Of a stretch of DNA of 16,448 bases, positions 6,504 to 14,915 are shown one piece after another (position 1 is the first letter of the stretch; each line of letters opens with the position of its first letter). Source of the DNA: Sphingobacterium sp. (GTDB lineage Bacteria; Bacteroidota; Bacteroidia; Sphingobacteriales; Sphingobacteriaceae); assembly GCA_030146225.1 (NCBI GenBank), contig JASLCA010000009.1:1-16448 (forward strand), read 5' to 3'. Below the pieces are notes generated by a model. It was not told the origin of the DNA. It made no database searches and saw only the letters and a list, made by a program, of their open reading frames with translations. A program made the position numbers and the translations under genes.

Positions 6504-8148
6504 AACGCCAAGCCTTGTACTGGTTGATTAAACCATTGGTAGAGGCATCATGCGTCTGCACGGGCTCAGCATGCTGAAGCTCAGGCAATATCTTATTGGC
6601 CAATTGCTTACCCAACTCTACGCCCCATTGATCGAAGCTAAAGATATTCCAAATAACGCCCTGCACAAAGATCTTATGCTCGTAGATCGCAAGCAAAGCC
6701 CCTAATGCCTCAGGTGTTATCTTTTTTATTAAAAAGGAGTTGGTGGGTCTATTCCCTTCAAACACCTTAAAGCTTTTAAGCTCCGCTATCTCTGCCGCAG
6801 ATTTACCCTGTAGCTCCAGTTCGGCTTGCACCTCAAGCTCCGACTTCCCATTCATTAAAGCCTCCGTCTGTGCGAAGAAATTGGACAACAACAGTTGATG
6901 ATGATTCCCTATTGGATTATGCGAAATCGCTGGAGCGATAAAGTCACAAGGGATAAGCTTAGTGCCTTGATGTATTAATTGATAGAATGCGTGCTGTCCA
7001 TTTGTGCCAGGCTCACCCCAGATAATAGGTCCGGTCTCATAGGTGACGCGGTAGCCATTTCTATCGATATACTTGCCATTGCTCTCCATATCTCCTTGTT
7101 GGAAATAAGCCGCAAAGCGATGCATATATTGATCATAGGGCAAGATAGCATGGCTTTCTGCACCGAAAAAATTATTGTACCATACCCCTAACAAGGCCAG
7201 TACAACAGGGATATTGCGTTCAAATTCGGTTTCCTTAAAATGGCTGTCTGCCTGATGTGCACCCTTGAGTAGCTTTTCGAAATTATCAAAGCCTATAGAT
7301 AAACATATAGACAAGCCAATCGCCGACCATAAAGAATAACGGCCCCCAACCCAATCCCAGAACTCAAACATATTTACGGGATCTATACCAAAGGCCTTCA
7401 CAGCCTTTTCATTCGTGCTTAAAGCCGCAAAATGCTGGGCTACATGCTCCTCCTTAGCCCCTGCAGCCAACAACCAATCCTTTGCCGATTGCGCATTGCT
7501 CATGGTCTCTTGCGTGGTAAAGGTTTTGGAAGCCACAAGGAAAAGGGTGGTTTCAGGGTTTAGGCCTTTCAGGGCTTCCACCAGATGCGTGCCATCCACA
7601 TTCGAAACAAAATGTACATTGAGCTGTGTGCGGTATGCCTTTAAGGCTTCGGTGACCATCACAGGGCCTAAATCAGACCCGCCAATGCCAATATTCACGA
7701 CATCCGTGATGGACTGCCCCGTAAAGCCTTTCCATTCTCCCGAAAGAATACCTTCGGTAAAACGCTTCATGCGCGCCAAGACCTTGTGTACCTTGGGCAT
7801 TATATCTTCCCCAGCAACCCATACGGAACTGCTTATTGGAGCCCGAAGGGCGGTATGCAAGACCTCGCGGCCTTCCGTCTCATTTATCTTTTCACCCGCG
7901 AACATCGCGTCAATCGCATCTTGTAGCTTACATTCTTTTGCAAGCTGCATAAGGAGCGCCATGGTTTCATCCGTAATCCTATTCTTGGAAAAGTCCAGCA
8001 GGATATCATTCAACTGCAAGGAAAACTTCTCAAAACGCTGCGAATCCTCATTAAAGAGGTCCTTAATGCTTTTTTCGCTTAAGTTTATGAAATGATCAGT
8101 TAAATACTGATATGCGGGGGTGGTTGTAAAATCTACTCGTGGAAACAT
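6502..8148 (-). CDS. pgi: Glucose-6-phosphate isomerase
   Basis: Interconverts glucose-6-phosphate and fructose-6-phosphate in the cytosol (glycolysis, gluconeogenesis, and fructose-6-phosphate supply for mannose and amino sugars). The 548 residues match the length of the E. coli enzyme and keep its numbering: Glu355 in GDMESNGK, His386 in GTNGQHAFYQLIHQG and Lys514 in DQWGVELGKQ are the catalytic residues. Sugar-phosphate contacts are seen at NIGIGGSDLGP (152-162), SNVDGTH (182-188) and SKTFTTQET (207-215). The ATG at 8148 follows a -7 element by about 20 bases. The gene is divergent from prfB and sits ahead of the exonuclease-manC operon, separated by a 110-base spacer that carries its own promoter. 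Confidence 0.98.
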   Translation of the reverse strand: MFPRVDFTTTPAYQYLTDHFINLSEKSIKDLFNEDSQRFEKFSLQLNDILLDFSKNRITDETMALLMQLAKECKLQDAIDAMFAGEKINETEGREVLHTALRAPISSSVWVAGEDIMPKVHKVLARMKRFTEGILSGEWKGFTGQSITDVVNIGIGGSDLGPVMVTEALKAYRTQLNVHFVSNVDGTHLVEALKGLNPETTLFLVASKTFTTQETMSNAQSAKDWLLAAGAKEEHVAQHFAALSTNEKAVKAFGIDPVNMFEFWDWVGGRYSLWSAIGLSICLSIGFDNFEKLLKGAHQADSHFKETEFERNIPVVLALLGVWYNNFFGAESHAILPYDQYMHRFAAYFQQGDMESNGKYIDRNGYRVTYETGPIIWGEPGTNGQHAFYQLIHQGTKLIPCDFIAPAISHNPIGNHHQLLLSNFFAQTEALMNGKSELEVQAELELQGKSAAEIAELKSFKVFEGNRPTNSFLIKKITPEALGALLAIYEHKIFVQGVIWNIFSFDQWGVELGKQLANKILPELQHAEPVQTHDASTNGLINQYKAWR

Positions 8149-8168
8149 GTACTACAGGTTTAGTACTT

Positions 8169-8176
8169 CAAATATA
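8169..8176 (-). promoter_or_regulatory. -7 element TATATTTG of pgi
   Basis: The minus strand reads TATATTTG at 8176-8169, an exact TAnnTTTG match that predicts a start near 8165 and a short leader of about 17 bases before the pgi ATG at 8148. I see no matching -33 TTTG. Confidence 0.55.
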
Positions 8177-8292
8177 ACGAAAGGTTTGTAAATAGCGCAT
8201 GTAGAAGCGTCATAGAAATCAGCTAAAAATTATGAAATAAATAAGGAGCGCCCCTTGAGCATTATCTCCTGAACGCAACAATTAAAAGATCA

Positions 8293-8324
8293 TTTGCATA
8301 TATGATGTTTTGCGCCTAATTTTG
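8293..8324 (+). promoter_or_regulatory. Complete Bacteroidota promoter abutting the prfB start
   Basis: TTTG (8293-8296), a 20-base spacer and TAATTTTG (8317-8324) reproduce the -33/-7 consensus with ideal spacing. The ATG of prfB follows only three bases later, at 8328. With the element centred at -7, the first transcribed base would be the A of that ATG, giving a leaderless message. Confidence 0.75.
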
Positions 8325-8327
8325 AAG

Positions 8328-9411
8328 ATGACCAAAGAACAAATTCAAGACTTGAGGGATCGTGTTACATCTCTGAGGAGGCATCTTTGACATAGATGCC
8401 AAAAAAGCTGAAATAGCAGAAGAAACAGCCATTACAGTAGCGCCTAGTTTTTGGGATCATCCCAAGGAAGCCGAGAAAGTGCTACATGCTATCAAAAACA
8501 AAAAAGTATGGACCGACCAATTTGATGCAGTCAATGCAGCAGTGGAAGATACTTTTGTGCTTTATGAATTTTTTCAAAGTGGAGATGCCAGTGAGGCTGA
8601 GTTAGACGAGCAGTATAAACTAGCCCTGCAAGAGCTGGATGACCTGGAGTTTAAGAATATGCTAAGTGCGGAGGAAGACCAGTTGGATGCCATCCTGCAA
8701 ATTACCGCAGGAGCTGGTGGTACAGAATCCTGCGACTGGGCAGCCATGCTGATGCGTATGTACATTATGTGGGGCGAACGTCATGGCTGTAAGGTTACCG
8801 AGCAAGATTATCAAGCCGGCGAGGTCGCTGGGATTAAAACCGTAACCCTACAGCTTTCCGGAAATTTTGCTTATGGCTACCTCAAAGGTGAGAATGGGGT
8901 GCATCGTCTGGTGCGCATATCCCCTTTTGACTCCAATGCCAAAAGACATACTTCATTTGCTTCGGTATATGTATACCCTCTGGTAGACAACAATATTGAG
9001 ATTGAAGTCAAGGATTCAGAAGTAGAATGGGATACCTTCCGGGCTGGTGGAGCTGGGGGACAGAATGTGAACAAGGTAGAAACGGCGGTTCGCCTGCATC
9101 ATAAGCCTACCGGCATCATTGTAAAGAACCAAGAATCCAGGTCTCAGCTACAGAACAAGGAAAATGCCATGCGCTTATTGAAGTCTCAGCTTTATGAGAT
9201 TGAGATGCGTAAGCGTCAGGAAGCTTCTGCGGCTATAGAAGGGTCTAAGAAAAAGATTGAATGGGGATCGCAGATCCGCAATTATGTTTTACACCCCTAC
9301 AAGCTGATTAAGGATTTAAGAACCAATGTCGAGACCTCCAATACACAAGCCGTATTGGATGGAGAACTGGACAACTTCTTAAAAACCTACCTTATGGAGT
9401 TTGGCGGCTAA
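8328..9411 (+). CDS. prfB: Peptide chain release factor 2, expressed by programmed +1 frameshift
   Basis: Releases finished peptides at UGA and UAA. The message is read as codons 8328-8387, then shifts one base and continues 8389-9411, giving 360 residues. The first 20 codons (MTKEQIQDLRDRVTSLRRHL) end at an in-frame TGA (8388-8390); after the shift translation continues DIDAKKAEIAEETAI and so on. The stop-recognition tripeptide SPF is in HRLVRISPFDSNAKRH, and the catalytic GGQ in RAGGAGGQNVNKVETAVRL. Taking only the second frame from an internal ATG at 8479 would miss about 50 N-terminal residues. SPF together with the shift site identifies RF2 rather than RF1 or the related RfH. A strong terminator follows. 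Confidence 0.97.
8376..8391 (+). promoter_or_regulatory. prfB programmed +1 frameshift signal
   Basis: AGGAGG (8376-8381), three spacer bases CAT, then the slippery CTT-TGA-C (8385-8391) match the classical RF2 autoregulation site (E. coli: AGGGGG, TAT, CTT TGA C). The internal Shine-Dalgarno pairs with 16S rRNA and pushes the ribosome forward when RF2 is scarce and the TGA is read slowly. Base 8388 is skipped. It is notable that a perfect Shine-Dalgarno is kept here while start codons in the window lack one. Confidence 0.96.
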
Positions 9412-9426
9412 AATCAAAAGCCAAAT

Positions 9427-9459
9427 AAAAAGGCGCTTCCTTCTAGAAGCGCCTTTTTT
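9427..9459. terminator. Bidirectional terminator between prfB and dcd
   Basis: AAAAAGGCGCTTC (9427-9439) and GAAGCGCCTTTTT (9446-9458) form a perfect 13-bp stem around a six-base loop, with T-runs in both reading directions. It sits between the convergent prfB (ends 9411) and dcd (ends 9478) and can stop both transcripts. Confidence 0.95.
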
Positions 9460-9477
9460 ATAAGCTGTAGTAGACTA

Positions 9478-10014
9478 TTAGAACGAATTCTTCCACATCA
9501 TACTTTCCACAGGACGAATGGTTTTACTGTTGTACTTCGCATTCCCTTTGCTGTTATAAAGTGTCTCAATATCCCCTTCTACAACAAAGTAAATCAACTG
9601 TCCAATAGGCATCCCTGCATACACACGTACGGGCTGCGCCACTGAAATCTCTAATGTCCAGGTATTGCAGAAGCCCACATCCCCCTTGCCAGCGGTGGCA
9701 TGAATGTCTATCCCCAAACGACCTGTACTTGACTTTCCTTCTAAGAAAGGCACATGACCATGCGTCTCGGTATACTCCAGGGTAACGCCCAAGTAGAGCT
9801 GTCCTGGCTGCAAGACAAAGCCTTCAGCAGGGATCTCAAAATGTGCAATCGCATTGTGCTTTTTCGCATCCAAGACCTCATCGGTATAGGTGGCTAAATA
9901 CTTGCCCAAATGCACGTCATAAGAATTGGTCCCTAAACAACTGCGATCAAAAGGCTCGACCACAATGGTTCCTTTTTCAATCTCTTCTAAAATTCTTTTA
10001 TCTGATAATATCAT
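9478..10014 (-). CDS. dcd: dCTP deaminase
   Basis: Deaminates dCTP to dUTP (or onward to dUMP in bifunctional members), feeding thymidylate synthesis. The 178-residue trimer-forming protein has the conserved core EGKSSTGRLGIDIHATAGKG near 92-111 and TWTLE at 118-122. Ser95, Arg99 and Glu122 keep the same spacing as E. coli Ser111, Arg115 and Glu138, the catalytic set. The C-terminal part KGNAKYNSKTIRP fits the nucleotide-closing tail. Whether it also has dUTPase activity cannot be decided here. It starts 14 bases after the prc stop codon and has no promoter of its own that I can see, so the two are probably co-transcribed. Confidence 0.96.
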   Translation of the reverse strand: MILSDKRILEEIEKGTIVVEPFDRSCLGTNSYDVHLGKYLATYTDEVLDAKKHNAIAHFEIPAEGFVLQPGQLYLGVTLEYTETHGHVPFLEGKSSTGRLGIDIHATAGKGDVGFCNTWTLEISVAQPVRVYAGMPIGQLIYFVVEGDIETLYNSKGNAKYNSKTIRPVESMMWKNSF

Positions 10015-10028
10015 TGTATACTTTAATC

Positions 10029-12173
10029 TTACTTCTTCAACAAGCGCACATAGTCGCTCATCACATTTAAGCTTTCATCCAACATAAAGTCAAATTCCAC
10101 CTTTGGTTGTGGCTGCCCCTCCTTCCACAAGGGAAGGCCGCGTAGCTCTAAGCCTTTGTTCACACGAGCACGATTTTTAAGGCGTACTGCATCCCGTTCC
10201 TTTTTCAGCTCTACCTCGCTTAAGCTTATCTCTTCAACGTTGTCAAACTTCTTAAACTCTTCGATATCCTCCATCAAGTATTTATACTCAGGAGATTTTT
10301 TCATGCGTACCTCGTGAATGTCATTTAACTTTTTAGTAACAGAAGCTAAGTCAGCTACGCGATTAAAGTTCGTAGGCTTAATTTGATCCCAAGGCAAAGC
10401 CGCTGGCTCTGAACTTTCACCAAATTTTTCCGCCGTAAACTGTGTAGGGAAGCTAATATCAGGGCTTACACCTTTATGCTGGGTACTGCTCCCAGTTACC
10501 CGGTAGAACTTGCCCATTGTAATATTGATCTGTCCAAATTCAGGGGCACCATTTGGGGTGTCTGGATCTTTCATTTCACCTTTAGCCTTTAGCAACAGCT
10601 TGCTTGTGGGGCTGATAAAGCGCGACATCTCAATTGCTGACTGCACTGTACCCTTACCATAAGACTGGGATCCCAAGATTACGCCACGTCCATAATCCTG
10701 AATTGCACCCGCAAAGATTTCAGAAGCTGAAGCCGAGAATCGATTGATCAATACCCCGAATGCCCCATCCCAGGCAACACCCGCAACCTCGTCACTATCA
10801 ACCTGCACCCGGTTCCGCGTATCTCTGACCTGTACCACAGGCCCTTTGTCAATAAATAAGCCTGTCAATTCTATAGCTTCCTGTAGAGATCCACCACCAT
10901 TCTGGCGTAAGTCTAGTACGACAGCATCTACCTTTTCTTTCTTAAGGGTATCCAAGATAAGACGTACGTCACGTGTTGTACTCTTGTAATTAGGATCACG
11001 CATGCGGTAAGCCTCAAAGTCAATATAAAACTTAGGTAGCTTAATTAAGCCAATCTTATACATCTTGCCATCGTCTCCTTTGACCATCTTAATTTCTTTC
11101 AGCGCGGACTCCTCCTCCATAACAATCTTCTCGCGTTTTAAAGAAACGATTTTAGCTTGCGCTGTCATCTCTTGACCAGCAGGAATCACTTTTAAGCGCA
11201 CCACAGTCCCCTTAGGTCCTTTGATTTTAGCAACCGCTGCATCCAAGCGCCATCCAATAATATCATCAAACTCGCCAGTCTCCTGAGCTACGGCAATAAT
11301 CCGATCATCAACACTGAGGCTCTTGTCCTTAAAAGCAGGACCCCCAGCAATTACTTCTTTAATAGTCACCATCTCATTCTCCATCTGCAAGCGAGCTCCT
11401 ATACCTTCAAAAGTATTGGACATGCCTTCATTAAATGCTTGTGCAAAGGAAGGGTTATAATAGGTGGTATGCGGATCTACTGCATCAGTCAAAGCAGTCA
11501 TAATTAACTGAAATGCATCATTCGAATTAATTTTCTTGGCTTGAGAGATTAAGTTTTTATAACGCTTGCGTAAGTTATCTTTAAACTTGTCCATATCCAG
11601 TGAATCCTTGTGCGTAACAGTCAATCGCAGATTTAGCAAATCATACTTAACACGCTTACGCCATTGATTTTTTAGTTCAGCATCCGTCTTAAAATAAGGC
11701 AGCTTCTCGCGATAAGCCACATAATTCTCTTTTACAGAAAAATCATGGTTAACATCCACCTGCGTCAAGGCATATTCTAAGCATTGTAAATAACGGTTGG
11801 AATACACATTGAACATGTAAAAAGGGGCCGATAAATCTCCTTTACGGAAATCTTGGCTAATGTTGTTTTTGTATTGTTGGAAATCATCTATGTCAGACTG
11901 CAAGAGATAACTGCGGCCTTGATCCATAGATTTAATCAGATTATTAAAAACAATTGCCGATAGAGAATCCGTCATCGGAACTTTCTTATAGCTGATGTTT
12001 TCAAGTAGGTTGGCCACTTCACTGGCTATAACCTCATGCTGTGCGGATGGCTTCAACAATAGTTTCGTATCGTCCAAACTAACACGTGGCTTTGAACCAC
12101 ATGCAACAATTGAAACCAACGCTAGGCCCAATATTAGATTCTTAAACATATAAGATAATTTGTTAAAATTCAT
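10029..12173 (-). CDS. prc: Carboxy-terminal processing (tail-specific) protease, S41 family, lipoprotein
   Basis: Periplasmic serine protease that trims or degrades proteins from their C-termini, with roles in envelope protein quality control. The 714 residues start with a lipoprotein signal whose lipobox SIVAC places the acylated Cys at 25 (ATG at 12173; the Met at residue 9 is an alternative). An N-terminal helical domain (about 40-235) leads to a PDZ domain (about 245-345), the S41 protease core (about 370-580) and a C-terminal Prc-type domain. Catalytic Ser484 lies in RFSASASEIFAGA and Lys507 in GSQSYGKGTVQ, spaced almost as in E. coli Prc (Ser430/Lys455). Full family length, no defects. 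No acidic export signal follows the Cys, so the protein probably faces the periplasm. Confidence 0.95.
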   Translation of the reverse strand: MNFNKLSYMFKNLILGLALVSIVACGSKPRVSLDDTKLLLKPSAQHEVIASEVANLLENISYKKVPMTDSLSAIVFNNLIKSMDQGRSYLLQSDIDDFQQYKNNISQDFRKGDLSAPFYMFNVYSNRYLQCLEYALTQVDVNHDFSVKENYVAYREKLPYFKTDAELKNQWRKRVKYDLLNLRLTVTHKDSLDMDKFKDNLRKRYKNLISQAKKINSNDAFQLIMTALTDAVDPHTTYYNPSFAQAFNEGMSNTFEGIGARLQMENEMVTIKEVIAGGPAFKDKSLSVDDRIIAVAQETGEFDDIIGWRLDAAVAKIKGPKGTVVRLKVIPAGQEMTAQAKIVSLKREKIVMEEESALKEIKMVKGDDGKMYKIGLIKLPKFYIDFEAYRMRDPNYKSTTRDVRLILDTLKKEKVDAVVLDLRQNGGGSLQEAIELTGLFIDKGPVVQVRDTRNRVQVDSDEVAGVAWDGAFGVLINRFSASASEIFAGAIQDYGRGVILGSQSYGKGTVQSAIEMSRFISPTSKLLLKAKGEMKDPDTPNGAPEFGQINITMGKFYRVTGSSTQHKGVSPDISFPTQFTAEKFGESSEPAALPWDQIKPTNFNRVADLASVTKKLNDIHEVRMKKSPEYKYLMEDIEEFKKFDNVEEISLSEVELKKERDAVRLKNRARVNKGLELRGLPLWKEGQPQPKVEFDFMLDESLNVMSDYVRLLKK

Positions 12174-12647
12174 TTTTACCTATTTCCCTGTATTTTTTGC
12201 CTGATGTACCATCTTAGACGCGGCTAAAAATAGTGAAAAATGAAACATGAATATAGGTGCTCTATAAATATTTGCGGTAATTTAATCTTTTAAAGATTAA
12301 AAATACATTTAGATAACCAAATAACACAACAATTATTGTGTAAAGATTCGATTACGCTTGGAATAGCAGTGCCCAAACCACCTTAATATAATTAAAAAAA
12401 ACGGCATTCCATAGGATGCATCAACAGCCAGATGTCTTCATTGAAAGATGTGTAAATCACGTAGGTCTATACTTTTAGCCTGCAAAAAATGAACAGGCTT
12501 AAGATACCTCCACAAGGCCTTATTAACCACCAAGAAAACAAAAAAATAAATCAGAGCCTAACGACGGGCTAAACAGGGGCTAATTACTGATAAGCTGTAA
12601 AACAATATCCGTTAAATTTTCTTTATACATAGTATATATAAATATTT
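12174..12647. other. 474-base divergent intergenic region with several palindromes
   Basis: This AT-rich spacer separates leftward prc from rightward wzi-like. It holds a perfect palindrome at 12281-12301 (arms TTTAATCTTT and AAAGATTAAA around one T), a second near-palindrome ACACAA-CAATTA-TTGTGT at 12324-12341, and a hairpin AGCCTG (12477-12482) with CAGGCT (12494-12499). Two GGGCTAA units occur near 12566-12582. No exact TAnnTTTG element faces either gene; the nearest is TAAATTTT at 12613-12620 toward the right. A 27-codon ORF beginning at 12489 has no support. I see no RNA gene I can name. Confidence 0.5.
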
Positions 12648-14210
12648 ATGAAAATTCTTTTCCCTAGACTAGTTGTTTGTTGTTTACTAGCTTTTCTTTG
12701 GCAAACAAGCACAGCACAGTCCTTAGATAGCCTAGCACAAGCTGGCTTAGCCGTTGAACTCCAGGCTGGCCTAACGGATAAGGATGCCGCTCCCTTTTGG
12801 ATGCGATCAAATCAGTATGGCAATACAACTCCCGAAGGATTCTCAGGTAGCCTTATTTTACAGGCCTTTCGGCATTATCAAACACAAGGGGCATGGCCAA
12901 CTACTCAGGAGATTAGTCCTAAGAAGTGGGATTGGGGATTTGGTTTTGAAGCAGATCTTCAGTTGGCCAAAAAGAATCAGATTCAGCTAATAGATGCCCA
13001 TTTTAAGCTGCGCTTCGCTATGTTAGCATTAAAAGTGGGGCGAAGCAAGGATGTTATGGGACTGAATGGAGATAGCTTGCTGACCTCTGGGAATTTTGCG
13101 CTATCTGGGAATGCCTTGGGCATCCCAAAGCTGGAAATCAGCATCCCTGAATACTACAGAATCCCATGGTTTGGGGGGCTATTTTCAATAAAAGGCAATT
13201 TCGCAAATGGCTTTATGGGTGCAAGCCCGATTAATCCGCAGGTATTTAAACAAGACCCCATTCAGCTCGAGGTACAAACCTATTTTCATCAGAAATCAAT
13301 TTATGGTCGATTAGGAAGATCCAATTGGAAAATCCAAGCCTATGCTGGCCTTAACCATCAGGTACAATGGGGTGGAGAAAAAAGCGTCTATGGTGACGCT
13401 TTTAAGCTAAATAGCTTAGCGACTTTATGGCATGTCCTCTGGGGTATAGCTTATGGAGAAGGAGATACAGACATTCCGAAATCTAAGATAGGCAACCATC
13501 TAGGCTCTATTGACCTTGCCCTAGGCTATGACTTTGGCCGTATTAATATGCTTGTTTACAGGCAGAATTTCTATGAGGTCGGGGCCATCTCCAAGCTGGC
13601 AAATATCAAAGATGGTTTAAATGGGATAGCCCTCACCAACAAAAACTACTCGCGGGAACAAAGGAACTTTAATTGGGAGCGTGTATTGGTAGAATTCTTC
13701 TACTCCAAAGATCAGGCTGGATACCCTTGGTCAAAGCCTACAAAATCAGGGGATGAGGATTACTATAATAATTACTATTATGAGGATGGTTGGTCTTACA
13801 AACAGCAAGGCCTAGGCACGCCTTTAATTATACCAGCCCACAGTGCCGCCAAGGGACAGGCACACAGCCCAGGGGATTTCTTTATTAGCAACCGCGTAAT
13901 AGCTGCTCATTTTGGCATTAAAGGTCATGTGCGCAGATGGCAGGTACGCAGCAAGATCAGCTATGCAAGGCATTATGGCACCTTTGCTACCAGTGAATAT
14001 GGTAAAACTACAGGTCTTATCTCACATCCGCCACATGAGGAGAGATTTAGCCCAAAGGCACAGCTCTCAAGCTACCTAAGGGTTGAAAGAAGGTTCTTTA
14101 CGCGGACAGGTTTTGGAGCTACTTTAGCCTTAGACCAAGGGGGAATGCTGCCTGCAAGCTTTGGAGCAATTATCCACTTTAAGCATTACTTTCAGGGTCT
14201 ATTACGCTAA
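12648..14210 (+). CDS. Capsule assembly Wzi family outer-membrane protein
   Basis: Predicted outer-membrane beta-barrel related to Wzi, which in enterobacteria anchors capsule polysaccharide to the cell surface; Bacteroidota homologues are common but little studied. The 520-residue protein starts with a signal peptide (charged start, hydrophobic 8-19, likely cut at TSTA-QS after residue 23). The segment DKDAAPFWMRSNQYG just after it is characteristic of the family. The rest is rich in alternating aromatic/polar strands with Trp and Tyr girdles, e.g. the Tyr/Asn-rich DYYNNYYYEDGW near 366-377, and it ends in a strand FGAIIHFKHYFQGLLR. It stands alone, next to the glycosyltransferase cassette and convergent with it, which supports a role in exporting or anchoring that polysaccharide. 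Confidence 0.85.
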   Translation: MKILFPRLVVCCLLAFLWQTSTAQSLDSLAQAGLAVELQAGLTDKDAAPFWMRSNQYGNTTPEGFSGSLILQAFRHYQTQGAWPTTQEISPKKWDWGFGFEADLQLAKKNQIQLIDAHFKLRFAMLALKVGRSKDVMGLNGDSLLTSGNFALSGNALGIPKLEISIPEYYRIPWFGGLFSIKGNFANGFMGASPINPQVFKQDPIQLEVQTYFHQKSIYGRLGRSNWKIQAYAGLNHQVQWGGEKSVYGDAFKLNSLATLWHVLWGIAYGEGDTDIPKSKIGNHLGSIDLALGYDFGRINMLVYRQNFYEVGAISKLANIKDGLNGIALTNKNYSREQRNFNWERVLVEFFYSKDQAGYPWSKPTKSGDEDYYNNYYYEDGWSYKQQGLGTPLIIPAHSAAKGQAHSPGDFFISNRVIAAHFGIKGHVRRWQVRSKISYARHYGTFATSEYGKTTGLISHPPHEERFSPKAQLSSYLRVERRFFTRTGFGATLALDQGGMLPASFGAIIHFKHYFQGLLR

Positions 14211-14288
14211 GCCTCGTTGCCCAGACTCTTGCTGAACAAGGACTAAAAACCTTTTAACTTTAAGCTGCTTTACAAGTATACCACTCCT

Positions 14289-14340
14289 AATAGCCCAAAA
14301 AGTCTTCCCAAATACAAATAGCCCGAACAGTCTCCCTAAA
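14289..14340 (+). repeat. Imperfect 28-bp direct repeat in the wzi-like/glycosyltransferase spacer
   Basis: AATAGCCCAAAAAGTCTTCC (from 14289) recurs 28 bases later as AATAGCCCGAACAGTCTCCC (from 14317), each followed by a short A-rich tail; a further degenerate piece (AAACAGCCTATCCC) begins at 14347. The spacer 14211-14432 also holds a bulged hairpin (14358-14380) and the palindrome GCTGCGCAGC (14416-14425), possible transcript ends for the two convergent units, but no clear U-run terminator. No gene is present. Confidence 0.45.
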
Positions 14341-14432
14341 TTCCTAAACAGCCTATCCCTCAGCGCAAAAAAATGCGAGGCTTAAGAAGCTTCGGCTAGC
14401 TGCACCTATTCCTTAGCTGCGCAGCCCTAGCA

Positions 14433-14915
14433 TCAAGGATTAATATAGCCCGCTAGGGAGTTAATTAAAGAGGGGGCTGCATAATCCCCAATATGACTTA
14501 ATGCCGCTAGCTGGGTATCATGCTGTAGGGATAAAAGCTCCGACAGCAACGCTTCAGCTGTATAGGCTACGTAAACCAGGTTTAGTTCTGCGATCTTCTT
14601 GCTGGTTGCCATCTGATGATCATTCCTATGTTCTTTAAGCGCGGCTTGTCTAGGGAAGATAATAAGCGGCTTGGCTAAGGTTAAGGCTAAGATAATTGTT
14701 CCCATGCCAGCGTGACTAATAACAATATCAGCCGCATTAAAATAAGCTTCAAAATCCATTGGATTTAGGAATGCATAGACCTCTACATGCGCTGGGAAAG
14801 GAATTTGCGTTTTTGCTTGAATGACTACCCTTTCATCCGTATCATGTAGATAAGGCATCATTGCCATTAATAGCCGATCAAATGGCTCCTGGGTACCTGT
14901 AGTTATAAAAATCAT
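14433..14915 (-). CDS. Alg13/PssE-like glycosyltransferase catalytic subunit
   Basis: Predicted small GT28 C-terminal-type subunit that, with the Alg14-like partner encoded just upstream, transfers a sugar from a UDP-donor to a lipid-linked acceptor at the inner membrane, as in EPS and capsule systems (PssD/PssE, Cps14F/Cps14G). The true start is the ATG at 14915, giving 160 residues, the family size; the same frame is open to 15155 but that stretch overlaps the partner gene. Motifs: IFITTGTQEPFDRLL (2-16), ADIVISHAGMGTI (62-74) and PRQAALKEHRNDHQ (88-101), which binds the nucleotide sugar. Its ATG overlaps the partner stop as ATGA. The transferred sugar is not predictable with confidence. 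Confidence 0.9.
   Translation of the reverse strand: MIFITTGTQEPFDRLLMAMMPYLHDTDERVVIQAKTQIPFPAHVEVYAFLNPMDFEAYFNAADIVISHAGMGTIILALTLAKPLIIFPRQAALKEHRNDHQMATSKKIAELNLVYVAYTAEALLSELLSLQHDTQLAALSHIGDYAAPSLINSLAGYINP

Noticed and set aside
7415..8095. 226-codon open frame on the + strand opposite pgi
   Set aside because: Cys/Ser-rich shadow of the strongly conserved pgi frame, with no recognisable domain or promoter.
8479..9411. prfB as a 310-residue gene starting at an internal ATG
   Set aside because: The upstream frame plus the CTT-TGA-C shift site restores the missing N-terminal region, as in other RF2 genes.
12489..12572. 27-codon ORF (MNRLKIPPQG...) in the prc/wzi-like spacer
   Set aside because: No promoter, no similarity I recognise, and it starts inside a hairpin; the chance of such an ORF is high.
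14358..14380. Bulged hairpin CCT-CGCA/TGCG-AGG as a terminator
   Set aside because: Only seven pairs with a three-base bulge and no U-run on either strand.
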